Below, one piece after another: positions 9,539-18,070 of a DNA stretch of 64,000 nt. The stretch lies in contig NZ_KI912155.1 in NCBI RefSeq assembly GCF_000517125.1, forward strand, positions 1,488,694 to 1,552,693. The letters are read 5' to 3'. The first letter of the stretch is position 1; each line of letters opens with the position of its first letter. The position numbers and the translations under genes are program-made. This DNA is from Arthrobacter sp. MA-N2. Its GTDB lineage: Bacteria; Actinomycetota; Actinomycetes; Actinomycetales; Micrococcaceae. The notes beneath the pieces were generated by a model that saw only the letters and a program-made list of their open reading frames with translations, did no database searches and had not been told where the DNA came from.

Positions 9539-10537
9539 ATGGCCCAAGATTCACCCGGCGAGGTTCGTAGACTTGAACCCGAAACCATAGAACGGTATTT
9601 CAAGTCACCAAACACTGTCGTGCATCTGCTTTCACAAGTTCCTCGATGTGAGCTTCGCATCGAACCCGCCACCGAGAGCATGGAGCTCCGCGTTCCGAAT
9701 GACGGTTCGAATCCCGATCTCAGTCCGTTCGAGAACATTGAAATTGACTACGCGACCGACCCGGATCAGGACTGCTTCGTACTGAGGCTCGCTGCCGGTG
9801 GAATGCACTACGCGGCGTACTCGTTCATAGCCAAGATCGTCGAGGAACTGCAGCAGGGCCACTTCTTTTCCAGCGCAGTCTCCCACAGCCTCAAAGAATA
9901 CGAGCTGCTGATCCAAAGCCGCAGGCTACTAAGCTCCGAGAAGCAGACCGGACTCTTAGGAGAGCTGCTGCTGCTGACGTATCTCTGCAGTATCGACCCG
10001 GTCTCGGCCATAACATCGTGGCTGGGGCCGGAATCGGAACAACACGACTTCTCGTTCGACACATTCGACCTCGAAGTCAAGACGACGAAATCGGAACGAC
10101 GAACACACCGTATCGGATCAGCCACCCAGCTTGAACCTTCCGAGAACCGTTCCCTCTTGTTTCTCTCCATTCAGCTCACTGCGGCCGGCGGTGCAGATAA
10201 CGCATTCAGCCTGGTGGGGCTGGTAGACAAAATTCAAAATCTCCTTGGACCGCATGCTCTGCTATTCAACGAATACCTGGCCAGACTCGGATGGAGGTCG
10301 GCCGACGTGGACTCATACCGCGCCAAGTACGTACTCCGTTCCCGCCCAGCTTTTTACCCCGTAGATGAACAATTCCCCTCGCTGCAGAACTCCGTTCTAC
10401 GGCAGACGATCCCCAACTACGAGCATCTATCAGAAGTTTCTTATCGGACCGACGTCTCACACCTACAGCCGGTTCGGGTCCCAGACGCACTAAACGGGTT
10501 TGCGGTCTACGCGAATTCGCGACTTCGGAGGTCTTGA
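9539..10537 (+). CDS. PD-(D/E)XK nuclease, DUF4420 family
   Basis: This 332-residue protein is probably the restriction endonuclease of the cluster. A typical nuclease core is visible: Glu142 in LLGELLLL, an acidic residue at HDF (Asp170), then LEVKTTKSE with Glu179-Val-Lys181, the E-x-K signature. This pattern and length fit the DUF4420 'PD-(D/E)XK motif protein' family. It sits between the MORC-like ATPase (three-base gap) and the Z1 gene (one-base overlap, TGATG), which implies translational coupling and fixed stoichiometry. Confidence 0.85.
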   Translation: MAQDSPGEVRRLEPETIERYFKSPNTVVHLLSQVPRCELRIEPATESMELRVPNDGSNPDLSPFENIEIDYATDPDQDCFVLRLAAGGMHYAAYSFIAKIVEELQQGHFFSSAVSHSLKEYELLIQSRRLLSSEKQTGLLGELLLLTYLCSIDPVSAITSWLGPESEQHDFSFDTFDLEVKTTKSERRTHRIGSATQLEPSENRSLLFLSIQLTAAGGADNAFSLVGLVDKIQNLLGPHALLFNEYLARLGWRSADVDSYRAKYVLRSRPAFYPVDEQFPSLQNSVLRQTIPNYEHLSEVSYRTDVSHLQPVRVPDALNGFAVYANSRLRRS

Positions 10538-13500
10538 TGCCCATTACAGAAACCAGAAGCGACGCAATCACGAGTGCCATCGCGATGATTGCCGAGAAGG
10601 GCCCGAAGCTACTCCTCAACCGTGTCAACTTCTCGCTCGAGGAAGACGGCGTCGAGACGATCACACCTTCGGAGTTGACCGATCTCCTGACTCGGGAAGG
10701 GGATCCGAACGATCCCGCCCAGGTCGAATTCCGTTTGGCATTGTCCAGATGGGACCAGACCACGGATGCACAGTGGCTCAGCGAGGCGCCCAAACCCGCT
10801 ACCCATCCGAAGGGCCCAGAACGACGCGCCTACGTGCTCGGGAAACTAGGCTTTTCCGAGCACGTATTTGCCGCCATCAACTCTTTCTATCCGATTATCA
10901 AAGCCGGCACGATCGTCGCGAACGTCACCGACGACGGCCGATGGCCGTGGTACTCATCGGAGAGGCGGACGCGCAGCCACTACTGGGACGTCTACCAAGG
11001 GATACTCAAACGCCGTGGCTTCGATTCGGATGCAATCGTGGCGTTGGATGAATCAACCACAGAAATCGTTAGCCGGTTCGCAGACCCAACGTGGGACGAA
11101 ACCTACCAGACCAAGGGCCTTGTCGTCGGACATGTCCAAAGTGGGAAGACGGCCAACTTTACCGGCACTGTGGCCAAAGCGATTGATGCCGGCTACCGAC
11201 TCATCATCGTACTGACCGGAACCCTTGAGCTTCTTCGAAGTCAGACTCAACGGCGCCTGGACAAGGAACTCGTTGGCTTCGAAAACATCGTCGGCGGAAT
11301 TGACCTCTCAGACGAAGCACTCGCGCGAGAAAACATCGACTACATAGCGAACCAGGATGCAGACTGGCTGGCAGGCGACAGGTTCGTAAAATTCGGCTAC
11401 GACCCAGAGAGCGTGCCGGGCGTCCCCCACATTATCCGCCTTACGAAAAGCACCGACGACTATAAGTCGCTCAGAGCCGGCCTCAGTACTCTCGACTACA
11501 AATCGAACATACGTAACCAACAGAAGATTTACCACCCGGACAATCTGTGGGACACACCTGTCCGGCTTGTTGTGATTAAGAAGAACGCAACAGTCCTACG
11601 CAAGCTCATCAAAGACCTCAAACAGATTCGGGGCAACACCCAGGACTATCCAGCGCTGATTATCGACGATGAAGCCGATCAGGCCGGAATCAATACCAAA
11701 AAACCCCCTGTGAAGCTCACCAAAGAAGAACAGGACGAAGAAAATAAGGAGGCCCGCGAGCGAACAGCCATCAACAAACTCTTGTCCGAACTCTTGGGGA
11801 TTTTGCCACGCGCCCAGTATGTGGGATACACGGCGACTCCGTTCGCTAACGTCTTCATTGATGCCTCAGACGTTGATGACATCTACCCCAAGGACTTCAT
11901 TTTCAGCCTGACTCCGCCCGACGCCTACATGGGAGGCCGATCCTTCCACGACCGTCATCTACTCCTTGCACCCGACGAGCCCAAGACCCCTGCAACGAGC
12001 AACCAAGCAGCGTATGTAAGAAACATATTCTCAACGCCGCACACCCTTGAGCTCAGGCAGCGTGAAATGCAAAGAGCCATGGATTCCTTTGTTCTCTCGG
12101 GAGCAATCAAGCTGTGGCGCCAGGCCCGAGGCAGTAAGGGCGACTTCAAGCACCACACGATGCTCTTCCATGAATCCGTCAAGCAATCCGAGCACAACGC
12201 TCTGGCGGACGAAATCCACCTGCTATGGAAGCGGGCAGACTATCTGGGCTTCGACGGATATGACCGAATGGCAGAACTATGGGCAAACGACTTTGCTGTG
12301 GTCATGCACGAGCTGACGCAGAGGACCGATTCTGAACTTCCCGATCCACGGACACACCAGATCCCTTCTTCCTTCGACGACGTCGCGGTATACCTCCCCG
12401 AAGTCGTGAAACGTGTCGAGGACGGCGTCCGCCCAATCGCGGTCGTAAACGGTGACAAAGACAGCGAATACACCCAGGCTGGGGCCGACTTCCAGAAAGG
12501 TCCGGTGTGGAAAATGCTGGTAGGCGGGGCAAAGCTCTCCCGTGGCTACACTATTGAAGGCCTCACAGTGACCTGGTACTCACGAAGAGCACTAGCAGCG
12601 GACACCCTGATGCAGATGGGCCGCTGGTTCGGGTACCGACCCGGCTACCGGGACCTAGTGCGGCTATACATCGGACGAAATGTCCCGGCCTCGGCCAGAA
12701 ACCCTAAGCCATACGATCTTTATGAAGCCTTTGAATCGATGATCGGCGACGAGGAAGAGTTTCGGGACCAGCTCGAACAGTTCGCTGAACTGGATGAAAA
12801 CGGACAGCCGCAGGTGCGCCCCATCGATATTCCGCCGCTCGTATCACAGAGCTTGCCTTGGCTTAGGCCAACCGCGCGCAGCCGCATGTACAACGCCCAG
12901 ATCGTCCAGTACGCCAAGGGCGACCGCTTTAAGGACTTCTTCTATCTGCCGCCCCGGGATCCGAAGCAAAGCAAGAACCGCGAAAACCTGATAGCAATGG
13001 CCCCCGTGCTCAACCGTCTCACCGACATGGAAACGCTCCACTACACAACGGCCACCAAGAACCTCTCTTCCTACGCAGCCAAAACAGGTCTCGTGCCTGC
13101 ACAAGTCGTTATCGATGCACTATCTCTATTTGAGTGGAGCAAACCGGGTCTCGCTGACGCGGACATTCAATTCGTCAAAGAAGCCATCAGCAAGGGAAGC
13201 ATTACAAACTTCAAAGTTGTCATGGCAATTCCTTCAAGAGACCCACTGATCAGGATGATTGATCTCGATGAGACGGGGGCTACCCAGTTCCCCATCATCG
13301 AACGGAACAGGCGCGAACGCGGAGACTTTTCTGGGTCGTCTCGATGGACCCGACAGCCCCTTGAAGACGAATTCACCACGAAGAAGGAGGCGAACGATCC
13401 TTCCTCCCGCACAACGGGGGCCATCATACTCACCCTCGCCGCTGATCAATGGAACGGCCAAGCCGCATTCTCGGAGCCCACATCTCTGCCTGCCGACGTA

Positions 13501-13629
13501 GTAAATCCGGAGGACATAGCCACGCTCTTCTCGTGGGCCCTTCCCCACGCCGCTGCACCAAAGGGAAAGGCAGGCTTCAGCGTGCGAGCTCCCGACCGCC
13601 CTGACGCACTTACGATCGAGGTTTCATAG
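10537..13629 (+). CDS. Z1-domain superfamily II helicase-like ATPase
   Basis: This 1030-residue protein has a P-loop in GHVQSGKTANFTG (Lys204, Thr205) and a Walker B LIIDDEAD (Asp377-Asp381). A conserved block GGAKLSRGYTIEGL occurs in the second RecA-like half, followed by MGRWFGYRPGY, which corresponds to the helicase arginine-finger region. This combination is the Z1 domain family, known from endonuclease-linked operons with MORC ATPases and DNA methylases. The ATG at 10537 overlaps the preceding TGA by one base. It likely translocates on or remodels DNA for the nuclease. The gene is complete and intact, and 164 non-coding bases separate it from the ISL3 insertion. Confidence 0.88.
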   Translation: MPITETRSDAITSAIAMIAEKGPKLLLNRVNFSLEEDGVETITPSELTDLLTREGDPNDPAQVEFRLALSRWDQTTDAQWLSEAPKPATHPKGPERRAYVLGKLGFSEHVFAAINSFYPIIKAGTIVANVTDDGRWPWYSSERRTRSHYWDVYQGILKRRGFDSDAIVALDESTTEIVSRFADPTWDETYQTKGLVVGHVQSGKTANFTGTVAKAIDAGYRLIIVLTGTLELLRSQTQRRLDKELVGFENIVGGIDLSDEALARENIDYIANQDADWLAGDRFVKFGYDPESVPGVPHIIRLTKSTDDYKSLRAGLSTLDYKSNIRNQQKIYHPDNLWDTPVRLVVIKKNATVLRKLIKDLKQIRGNTQDYPALIIDDEADQAGINTKKPPVKLTKEEQDEENKEARERTAINKLLSELLGILPRAQYVGYTATPFANVFIDASDVDDIYPKDFIFSLTPPDAYMGGRSFHDRHLLLAPDEPKTPATSNQAAYVRNIFSTPHTLELRQREMQRAMDSFVLSGAIKLWRQARGSKGDFKHHTMLFHESVKQSEHNALADEIHLLWKRADYLGFDGYDRMAELWANDFAVVMHELTQRTDSELPDPRTHQIPSSFDDVAVYLPEVVKRVEDGVRPIAVVNGDKDSEYTQAGADFQKGPVWKMLVGGAKLSRGYTIEGLTVTWYSRRALAADTLMQMGRWFGYRPGYRDLVRLYIGRNVPASARNPKPYDLYEAFESMIGDEEEFRDQLEQFAELDENGQPQVRPIDIPPLVSQSLPWLRPTARSRMYNAQIVQYAKGDRFKDFFYLPPRDPKQSKNRENLIAMAPVLNRLTDMETLHYTTATKNLSSYAAKTGLVPAQVVIDALSLFEWSKPGLADADIQFVKEAISKGSITNFKVVMAIPSRDPLIRMIDLDETGATQFPIIERNRRERGDFSGSSRWTRQPLEDEFTTKKEANDPSSRTTGAIILTLAADQWNGQAAFSEPTSLPADVVNPEDIATLFSWALPHAAAPKGKAGFSVRAPDRPDALTIEVS

Positions 13630-14920
13630 GCACCAGAGCAGACAACGCAAGGAGCGGACTCGGTGCTTTCCCGAGCCAGCTGCGGATCGTCGTAGGTGAG
13701 TTAGAGCGGCCCTTCGCAGATGAGCGTGGTTAGGGCTGTCTGGCCCGCAGTGGTCGGCTGGCTACAGCGCGCCATTGCGCGCAAGACCAAAGGGGCTCAT
13801 CGCATTTGAGGGTGTAGCGGGGGTGGGCGCGTCGGTGGCCGGATAGAGGTCGAGGTCTTCCGATGATGGAAGTTCCTACACTGCGTATCCGGAAGACCTC
13901 GCCGTGTCCCACGCTACCTTCCTGCCTCCTGACCTGACTACGTTCTGCCGGCTCGATGAGCTTGGGCTCGAAGCCGCCGGGCAGCGTCTCGCCCCTGGCC
14001 GTGCGGTGCTGGAATGCCGGGCCGTTGATCCGGACGACTGGTGCCATTCGTGTGGTGGCCACGGCATCGCCCGCGGCACGGTCACACGGCCGCTCGCGCA
14101 CGAACCGCTGGGGGTGGCGGCCGACGACGCTGCTGGTGAGGGTCCGCCGCTACAAGTGCACCGGGTGCGGCCGGGTGTGGCGGCAGGACATCTCCAAAGC
14201 CGCGCAGCCCCGGGCGAAGATCTCCCGCCGCGGGCTGCGGTGGGCGCTGGAGGGCATCGTGTGCCAGCACCTGACCGTCGCCCGCGTCGCAGAAGGCCTG
14301 GGCGTGTCCTGGCATACAGCGAACAGCGCGATCCTTGCCGAGGGCAAGCGGGTGTTGATCGAGGACCCGGCCCGGTTCAACGGGGTGGCCGTGCTCGGCG
14401 TCGACGAGCACGTCTGGCGGCACACCCGGCGCGGGGACAAGTACGTCACCGTGATCATCGACCTCACCCCGGTCCGTGACAGGACCGGCCCGGCACGGTT
14501 GCTGGACATGATCGAGGGCCGCTCGAAACAGGTCTTCAAGTCCTGGCTCGCCGAGCGGCCCAAGGTCTGGCGGGACGGGATCGAGGTCGTTGCGATGGAC
14601 GGGGTCACCGGGTTCAAGACTGCGGCCGCCGAGGAGCTCCCGGACGCGGTCGAGGTCATGGATCCTTTCCACGTCGTCCGGCTTGCCGGCGATGCCCTGG
14701 ACAGGTGCCGCCAGCGCGTTCAGCAGCAGACCATTGGTCACCGCGGACGGTCCGGGGACCCGCTCTACGCAGCCCGCCGGACCCTGCATACCGGGCACGA
14801 TCTGCTCACCGAGAAGCAGAAGGACAGGCTGAAGGCCCTGTTCGTTGCGGACAACCATGCCGAGGTCGAAGCGACCTGGGGACTGCCCCGGATTTCGTTG
14901 ACTCTCGGGGTTGAGTGTTG

Positions 14921-15783
14921 CTAGGCGGCTTTGAGGCCGGTATTGATTGTCTCAAACTCGACGGGCGTTAGCCGTCCGAGGCGCCGCTGGCGGCGTTTCC
15001 GGTGGTAGGTTTTCTCGATCCAGGTCACGATGGCCAAGCGAAGATCAGCCCGTGTGGACCAGCGGTGGCGATCCAGCACGTTCTTATGCAGGAGTGAAAA
15101 GAACGATTCCATGGCGGCATTGTCGGCACACGCGCCCACCCGCCCCATCGAGCCTTTCAGCCCGTTGCCCTTCAGCGCCCTGACGAAGGCGTTGGAACGG
15201 AATTGCGAACCACGGTCGCTATGGACCACGGTTCCTGCCGGCTCCCTGAGCGCTATCGCGTTGTGGAGTGCCGAGACGGCCAGAGACGCTTTCATCCGGG
15301 AATCGATGGAGTAGCCCACGATCCGGTTGGAATAGACGTCTTTGATGGCGCACAGGTAGAGCTTGCCCTCGTCGGTCCGGTGCTCGGTGATGTCCGTCAG
15401 CCACAGCCGATGGGTGCGGTCGCGGTGAAATCCCGCCGGACGTGGTCATCATGCACGGGCGGGCCGGCTTTGCGGGTCAGGCCGCGCTTCTTGGCAAAGA
15501 CGGACCAGATCCGCTGGCTGCTGCACAGCCGTGCCATCCGGTTCTCGCCGGCGCTGAATCCCTGGTCTTCGAGCTCGTCGGCGATGAACCGGTACCCGAA
15601 CGCCGGATCGTCCCGGTGAACGTCCAGGGCCGCGTTGATCAGGTGCGCATCAGACCAATCGCGCTCCGTGACCGGCGCCCCCTTCCATGCGTAGAAGGCC
15701 TGTTTGGAGAAACCCAGCACCCGGCAGGCCACCGCGACGGGAATCCCGTCCGCGGCAAGGTCAAGGACCAGCGGAAACCTCAT
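14921..15783 (-). pseudogene. IS3 transposase orfB (DDE integrase core), frameshifted
   Basis: The N-terminal half (15783 down to about 15411) reads MRFPLVLDLAADGIPVAVACR and ends RRDFTATAPIGCG at a premature stop. The expected family sequence APNRLWLTDITEH is recovered by adding one base near 15411. The C-terminal half then continues with IVGYSIDSRM, HSDRGSQFRSNAF (second Asp), ADNAAMESFFSLLH (catalytic Glu) and a normal C-terminus at 14921. The missing base lies just ahead of the first catalytic Asp (WLTD), so the protein would be inactive. A sequencing error is the alternative. Confidence 0.85.
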
Positions 15784-16064
15784 TTTGGGGGCAGCTCCCG
15801 CGCGAGGAAGGCCTCCGCCCGGCGCAGGATCTCGTTCTCCTGTTCCAGCAGCCGGATCCGCTTCCTGGCATCCCTGAGCTCTGCGGCTTCCTTCTGCGTC
15901 ACGCCGGGACGGGCGCCGTCCTCAATGTCGGCCTTCTTGAGCCAGTTATGCAGGGTTGCTTCGGAAATCCCAAAGTCTTTGGCGATCTGCGAGATCGGGG
16001 CTTCATGCTTGCGCGCCACCGCGACCACGTCACGGCGGAACCGAGCGGGGAAAGGCTTGGGCAT
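15780..16064 (-). CDS. IS3 transposase orfA (helix-turn-helix)
   Basis: This 94-residue protein begins MPKPFPARFRRDVVAVARKH and contains a helix-turn-helix region (ISQIAKDFGISEATLHNWLK). A leucine-zipper coiled coil follows (RIRLLEQENEILRRAEAFLA), typical of IS3 OrfA. Its stop overlaps the orfB ATG by four bases (ATGA), so the two frames are arranged for coupling rather than only programmed frameshifting. The gene is intact. Confidence 0.9.
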   Translation of the reverse strand: MPKPFPARFRRDVVAVARKHEAPISQIAKDFGISEATLHNWLKKADIEDGARPGVTQKEAAELRDARKRIRLLEQENEILRRAEAFLARELPPK

Positions 16065-16474
16065 ATGAACATCCTTGCTGCAAGGACAGAATCCTCACAA
16101 GTCAGGAGTCAAGCAAACCCGGGGCAGTCCCCTGGGGCATCTACCAGCGCGTCATCGCCGCCTACCGCGACCCTGACGGCACCCGGGGCAAACAGCTCAT
16201 GCAAGCGCTGATCGGCGCGATCAGTGCCGGCGTTCCCGCTGCGCTGACCGAGGTCATTACGCTGGGCCGGACGCTGGAACGCCGCGCAGGGGACGTGCTC
16301 GCGTACTTCGACCGGCCCGGCACCAGCAATGGGCCCACGGAAGCACTCAATGGCCGGCTCGAACACCTCCGCGGCTCCGCCCTCGGCTTCCGCAACCTAG
16401 CCAACTACATCGCCCGGTCGCTCCTTGAGACCGGCGGATTCAGACCGCGATTACACCCTCAAATGCGATGAGCC

Positions 16475-16885
16475 ACCAAAGGTAGCCAAGGCGCTCCACA
16501 CCATCGACGCCGCCCTGGAATATGTCGGGATCGGCCTCAATCCGCTGCTCAACGGCTCAGGCGAGCGAGGCACGTGGGATCCTTACCTGGACTCGAACAG
16601 GCCTTGGTACGGGTCGCCGAGTCTCCAGAACGTAACGCATCAATACGCCAGGGCTGCGGTGTGTCTGAACCGGAACGCCCTTAGGCGCGGATGCGAGCCC
16701 ATCACGGCGACTTCTCCAGAGCTCTGCCTCTGGCCGCAATCCCGGTTTCATCACCCAGAAGACAGGGAATCTCGATATTCAATTTTGCTGTCGCGTCGCG
16801 CACAGATTGTGTCCCTGGAACAACTTCAACACTAAGCTAACTGTGTTGCGCGTCTGTCATCGAGGCTCCTCGATACGATTGCACC
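16475..16885. other. 411-bp stretch without a recognisable gene
   Basis: After the 8-bp ISL3 target duplication an open frame continues from the end of the transposase to 16835, but its sequence (KALHTIDAALEYVGIGLN and beyond) matches nothing I know. It has no independent ribosome-binding site. I treat it as chance readthrough. The last part is less GC-rich (around 16765-16860) and may contain the promoter of the phosphorylase-like gene starting at 16886. Confidence 0.5.
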
Positions 16886-18070
16886 ATGACTGCGTTCAAG
16901 GACCAACCGCCCCGGTGGTGTATCGACATCATCGACACGTTCCGTGGGCGCGACGCGCAGTCACCTCAGAGGATCGCTGCGTTGACGCAACGGTTGGCGG
17001 AGTCCGGAGAGATTTTAGAGAAGGATCGGGCGGCGGCCGATGTCGCGTCGACAGGAGGTCCAGCAAGCCTGACTACATTCGTCCCCCCGTTGATCCTTGC
17101 GTCGAACGGAATCCGGGTGCCGAAGATCGGGGTGCCTGGAAGGCCGGCGGGGGTGATTGACACACTCGGCACGCTACCAGGCTATAAGACGGCTCTCTCC
17201 CGGGCCGAGCTCCAGGATGCGATTCGAGCATCTGGCTTTGGGAATACCCTTTCAACCGGAGTTTTCGCGCCGGAGGATAGTGTTCTGTTCAGAGCGCGCC
17301 AGCAACTCGGCATGCAGAGCGTGCCCGCCCTAGTCATAGCAAGCCTGCTATCAAAGAAGTTGGCCGCGGGGCTTACACGCGTAATGTTCGACGTCCGCAC
17401 GATGGTCGGCGGCAACTTCGGGCAGAACACCGCTGAGGCGCACGCCAACATCCAGCTCTTGAAAGAAACAGCGGCGCTGGTGGGCATCACCGCTCACTGT
17501 GTGGTAACAGATGGGCAAGTGCCGTCTCAACCAATGGTGGGGCGCGCCGAGGCGCTTCGGGGCCTCCTTGCCCTTCTTGACTACAGTGCGTCACCTTGGC
17601 TGGAGCGGCACTTCGTGAGCTGTACTGCGCTAACCGACTTTGCGCAAGCCAGATCAACTGATGAGCAGCCCGACCGAGAGAAGATGCGTGCCGTGCTAGA
17701 CCTCCATCTTCAAGTCCAAGGAGCGAAGGGCCTCTCCGCGGCCGAGGAATATCTCGAGGAAGTCGAACGTACGCACCAGACCGCGCTTCTCTACGCCCCG
17801 GCAGGGGGGCACCTGTCGTGGGACATGGCCCAGCTGCGGGCAGCGGTTGTTTCCAATCAAAGCGCTGAGATCCCTGCCAATGGCAGGTTCCCTGATACGT
17901 GCGGCGTGGAGCTTTTCTGCGGCACTGGGGCTCGCGTGGATGCAGGTGATCCAGTCGCCCGGGTGCGTGGTAAGAACTCAGCAATTCTGCGGAAGGCACT
18001 CGAGGCTGTTGGGCTATCCCTGACAGTGACCGCGCCGAATCATAAGGTTAACGATGGGGGTTCAATCTGA
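16886..18070 (+). CDS. Thymidine/AMP phosphorylase-like protein with altered active site
   Basis: This 394-residue protein aligns along its length with nucleoside phosphorylase II enzymes (thymidine, pyrimidine-nucleoside and AMP phosphorylases). ASTGGPASLTTFVPPLILAS corresponds to the phosphate-binding block KHSTGG and the strand after it. RPAGVIDTLGTLPGY corresponds to the AGTxDTxE / TGGTLDKLE block. MFDVRTMVGGNF corresponds to the LDVKVGSGAF block, and TDGQVPSQPMVGRAEAL to the TDMxQPLG region. The usual Lys-His before STGG is Val-Ala here, and GSGAF is changed to VGGNF. The substrate or activity is therefore unlikely to be standard. It overlaps the next gene by one base (TGATG), so the two proteins are probably made together. 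A housekeeping deoA role is unlikely in this setting. Confidence 0.7.
   Translation: MTAFKDQPPRWCIDIIDTFRGRDAQSPQRIAALTQRLAESGEILEKDRAAADVASTGGPASLTTFVPPLILASNGIRVPKIGVPGRPAGVIDTLGTLPGYKTALSRAELQDAIRASGFGNTLSTGVFAPEDSVLFRARQQLGMQSVPALVIASLLSKKLAAGLTRVMFDVRTMVGGNFGQNTAEAHANIQLLKETAALVGITAHCVVTDGQVPSQPMVGRAEALRGLLALLDYSASPWLERHFVSCTALTDFAQARSTDEQPDREKMRAVLDLHLQVQGAKGLSAAEEYLEEVERTHQTALLYAPAGGHLSWDMAQLRAAVVSNQSAEIPANGRFPDTCGVELFCGTGARVDAGDPVARVRGKNSAILRKALEAVGLSLTVTAPNHKVNDGGSI

Larger units (their letters stand above)
14880..16130 (-). mobile_element. IS3-family insertion sequence nested in ISL3
   Basis: The imperfect terminal repeats begin GGACTGCCCCGG (14880) and end CCGGGGCAGTCC (16130), with similarity extending about 26 bp inward. 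A 5-bp duplication CCTGG (14875-14879 and 16131-16135) flanks it; a 3-bp CTG duplication with a one-base longer repeat fits equally well. Excision of the 1251-bp element restores the host transposase codons for ATWGIYQR exactly. It carries orfA and a damaged orfB on the minus strand. Confidence 0.9.
13904..16471 (+). pseudogene. ISL3 transposase, frameshifted and split by IS3
   Basis: The DDE transposase starts at GTG 13904 (MSHATFLPPDLTTFCRLDEL). It shifts frame in a run of five G at 14110-14114, where four would restore the family sequence HEPLGWRPTTLLVRVRRYKC. It then continues with the zinc-finger region CTGCGRVW, the DDE core LGVDEHVWR and VVAMDG. Translation of NHAEVEATWG is cut at 14879 by the IS3 insertion and resumes at 16131 with GIYQRVIAAYRDPDG through to a stop at 16471. 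Two independent lesions make the transposase inactive unless the homopolymer call is a sequencing error. Confidence 0.9.
13794..16474 (+). mobile_element. ISL3-family insertion sequence, interrupted by a nested IS3 element
   Basis: A 23-bp perfect terminal inverted repeat begins GGCTCATCGCATTTGAGG at 13794-13816 and its complement ends at 16474 (16452-16474). The flanks carry an exact 8-bp target duplication, ACCAAAGG, at 13786-13793 and 16475-16482, as expected for ISL3 elements. Removing the nested IS3 copy leaves an element of about 1.4 kb, the usual size of the family. The clean target duplication shows it transposed into this place and has not recombined since. Confidence 0.93.

Noticed and set aside
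16425..16835. 136-codon plus-strand frame after the ISL3 element
   Set aside because: It begins inside the transposase end, has no ribosome-binding site and no recognisable domain.
16886..18070. Calling the phosphorylase-like gene deoA
   Set aside because: Key catalytic residues differ and the gene is coupled to a signalling-type ATPase on a mobile island rather than to nucleoside catabolism genes.
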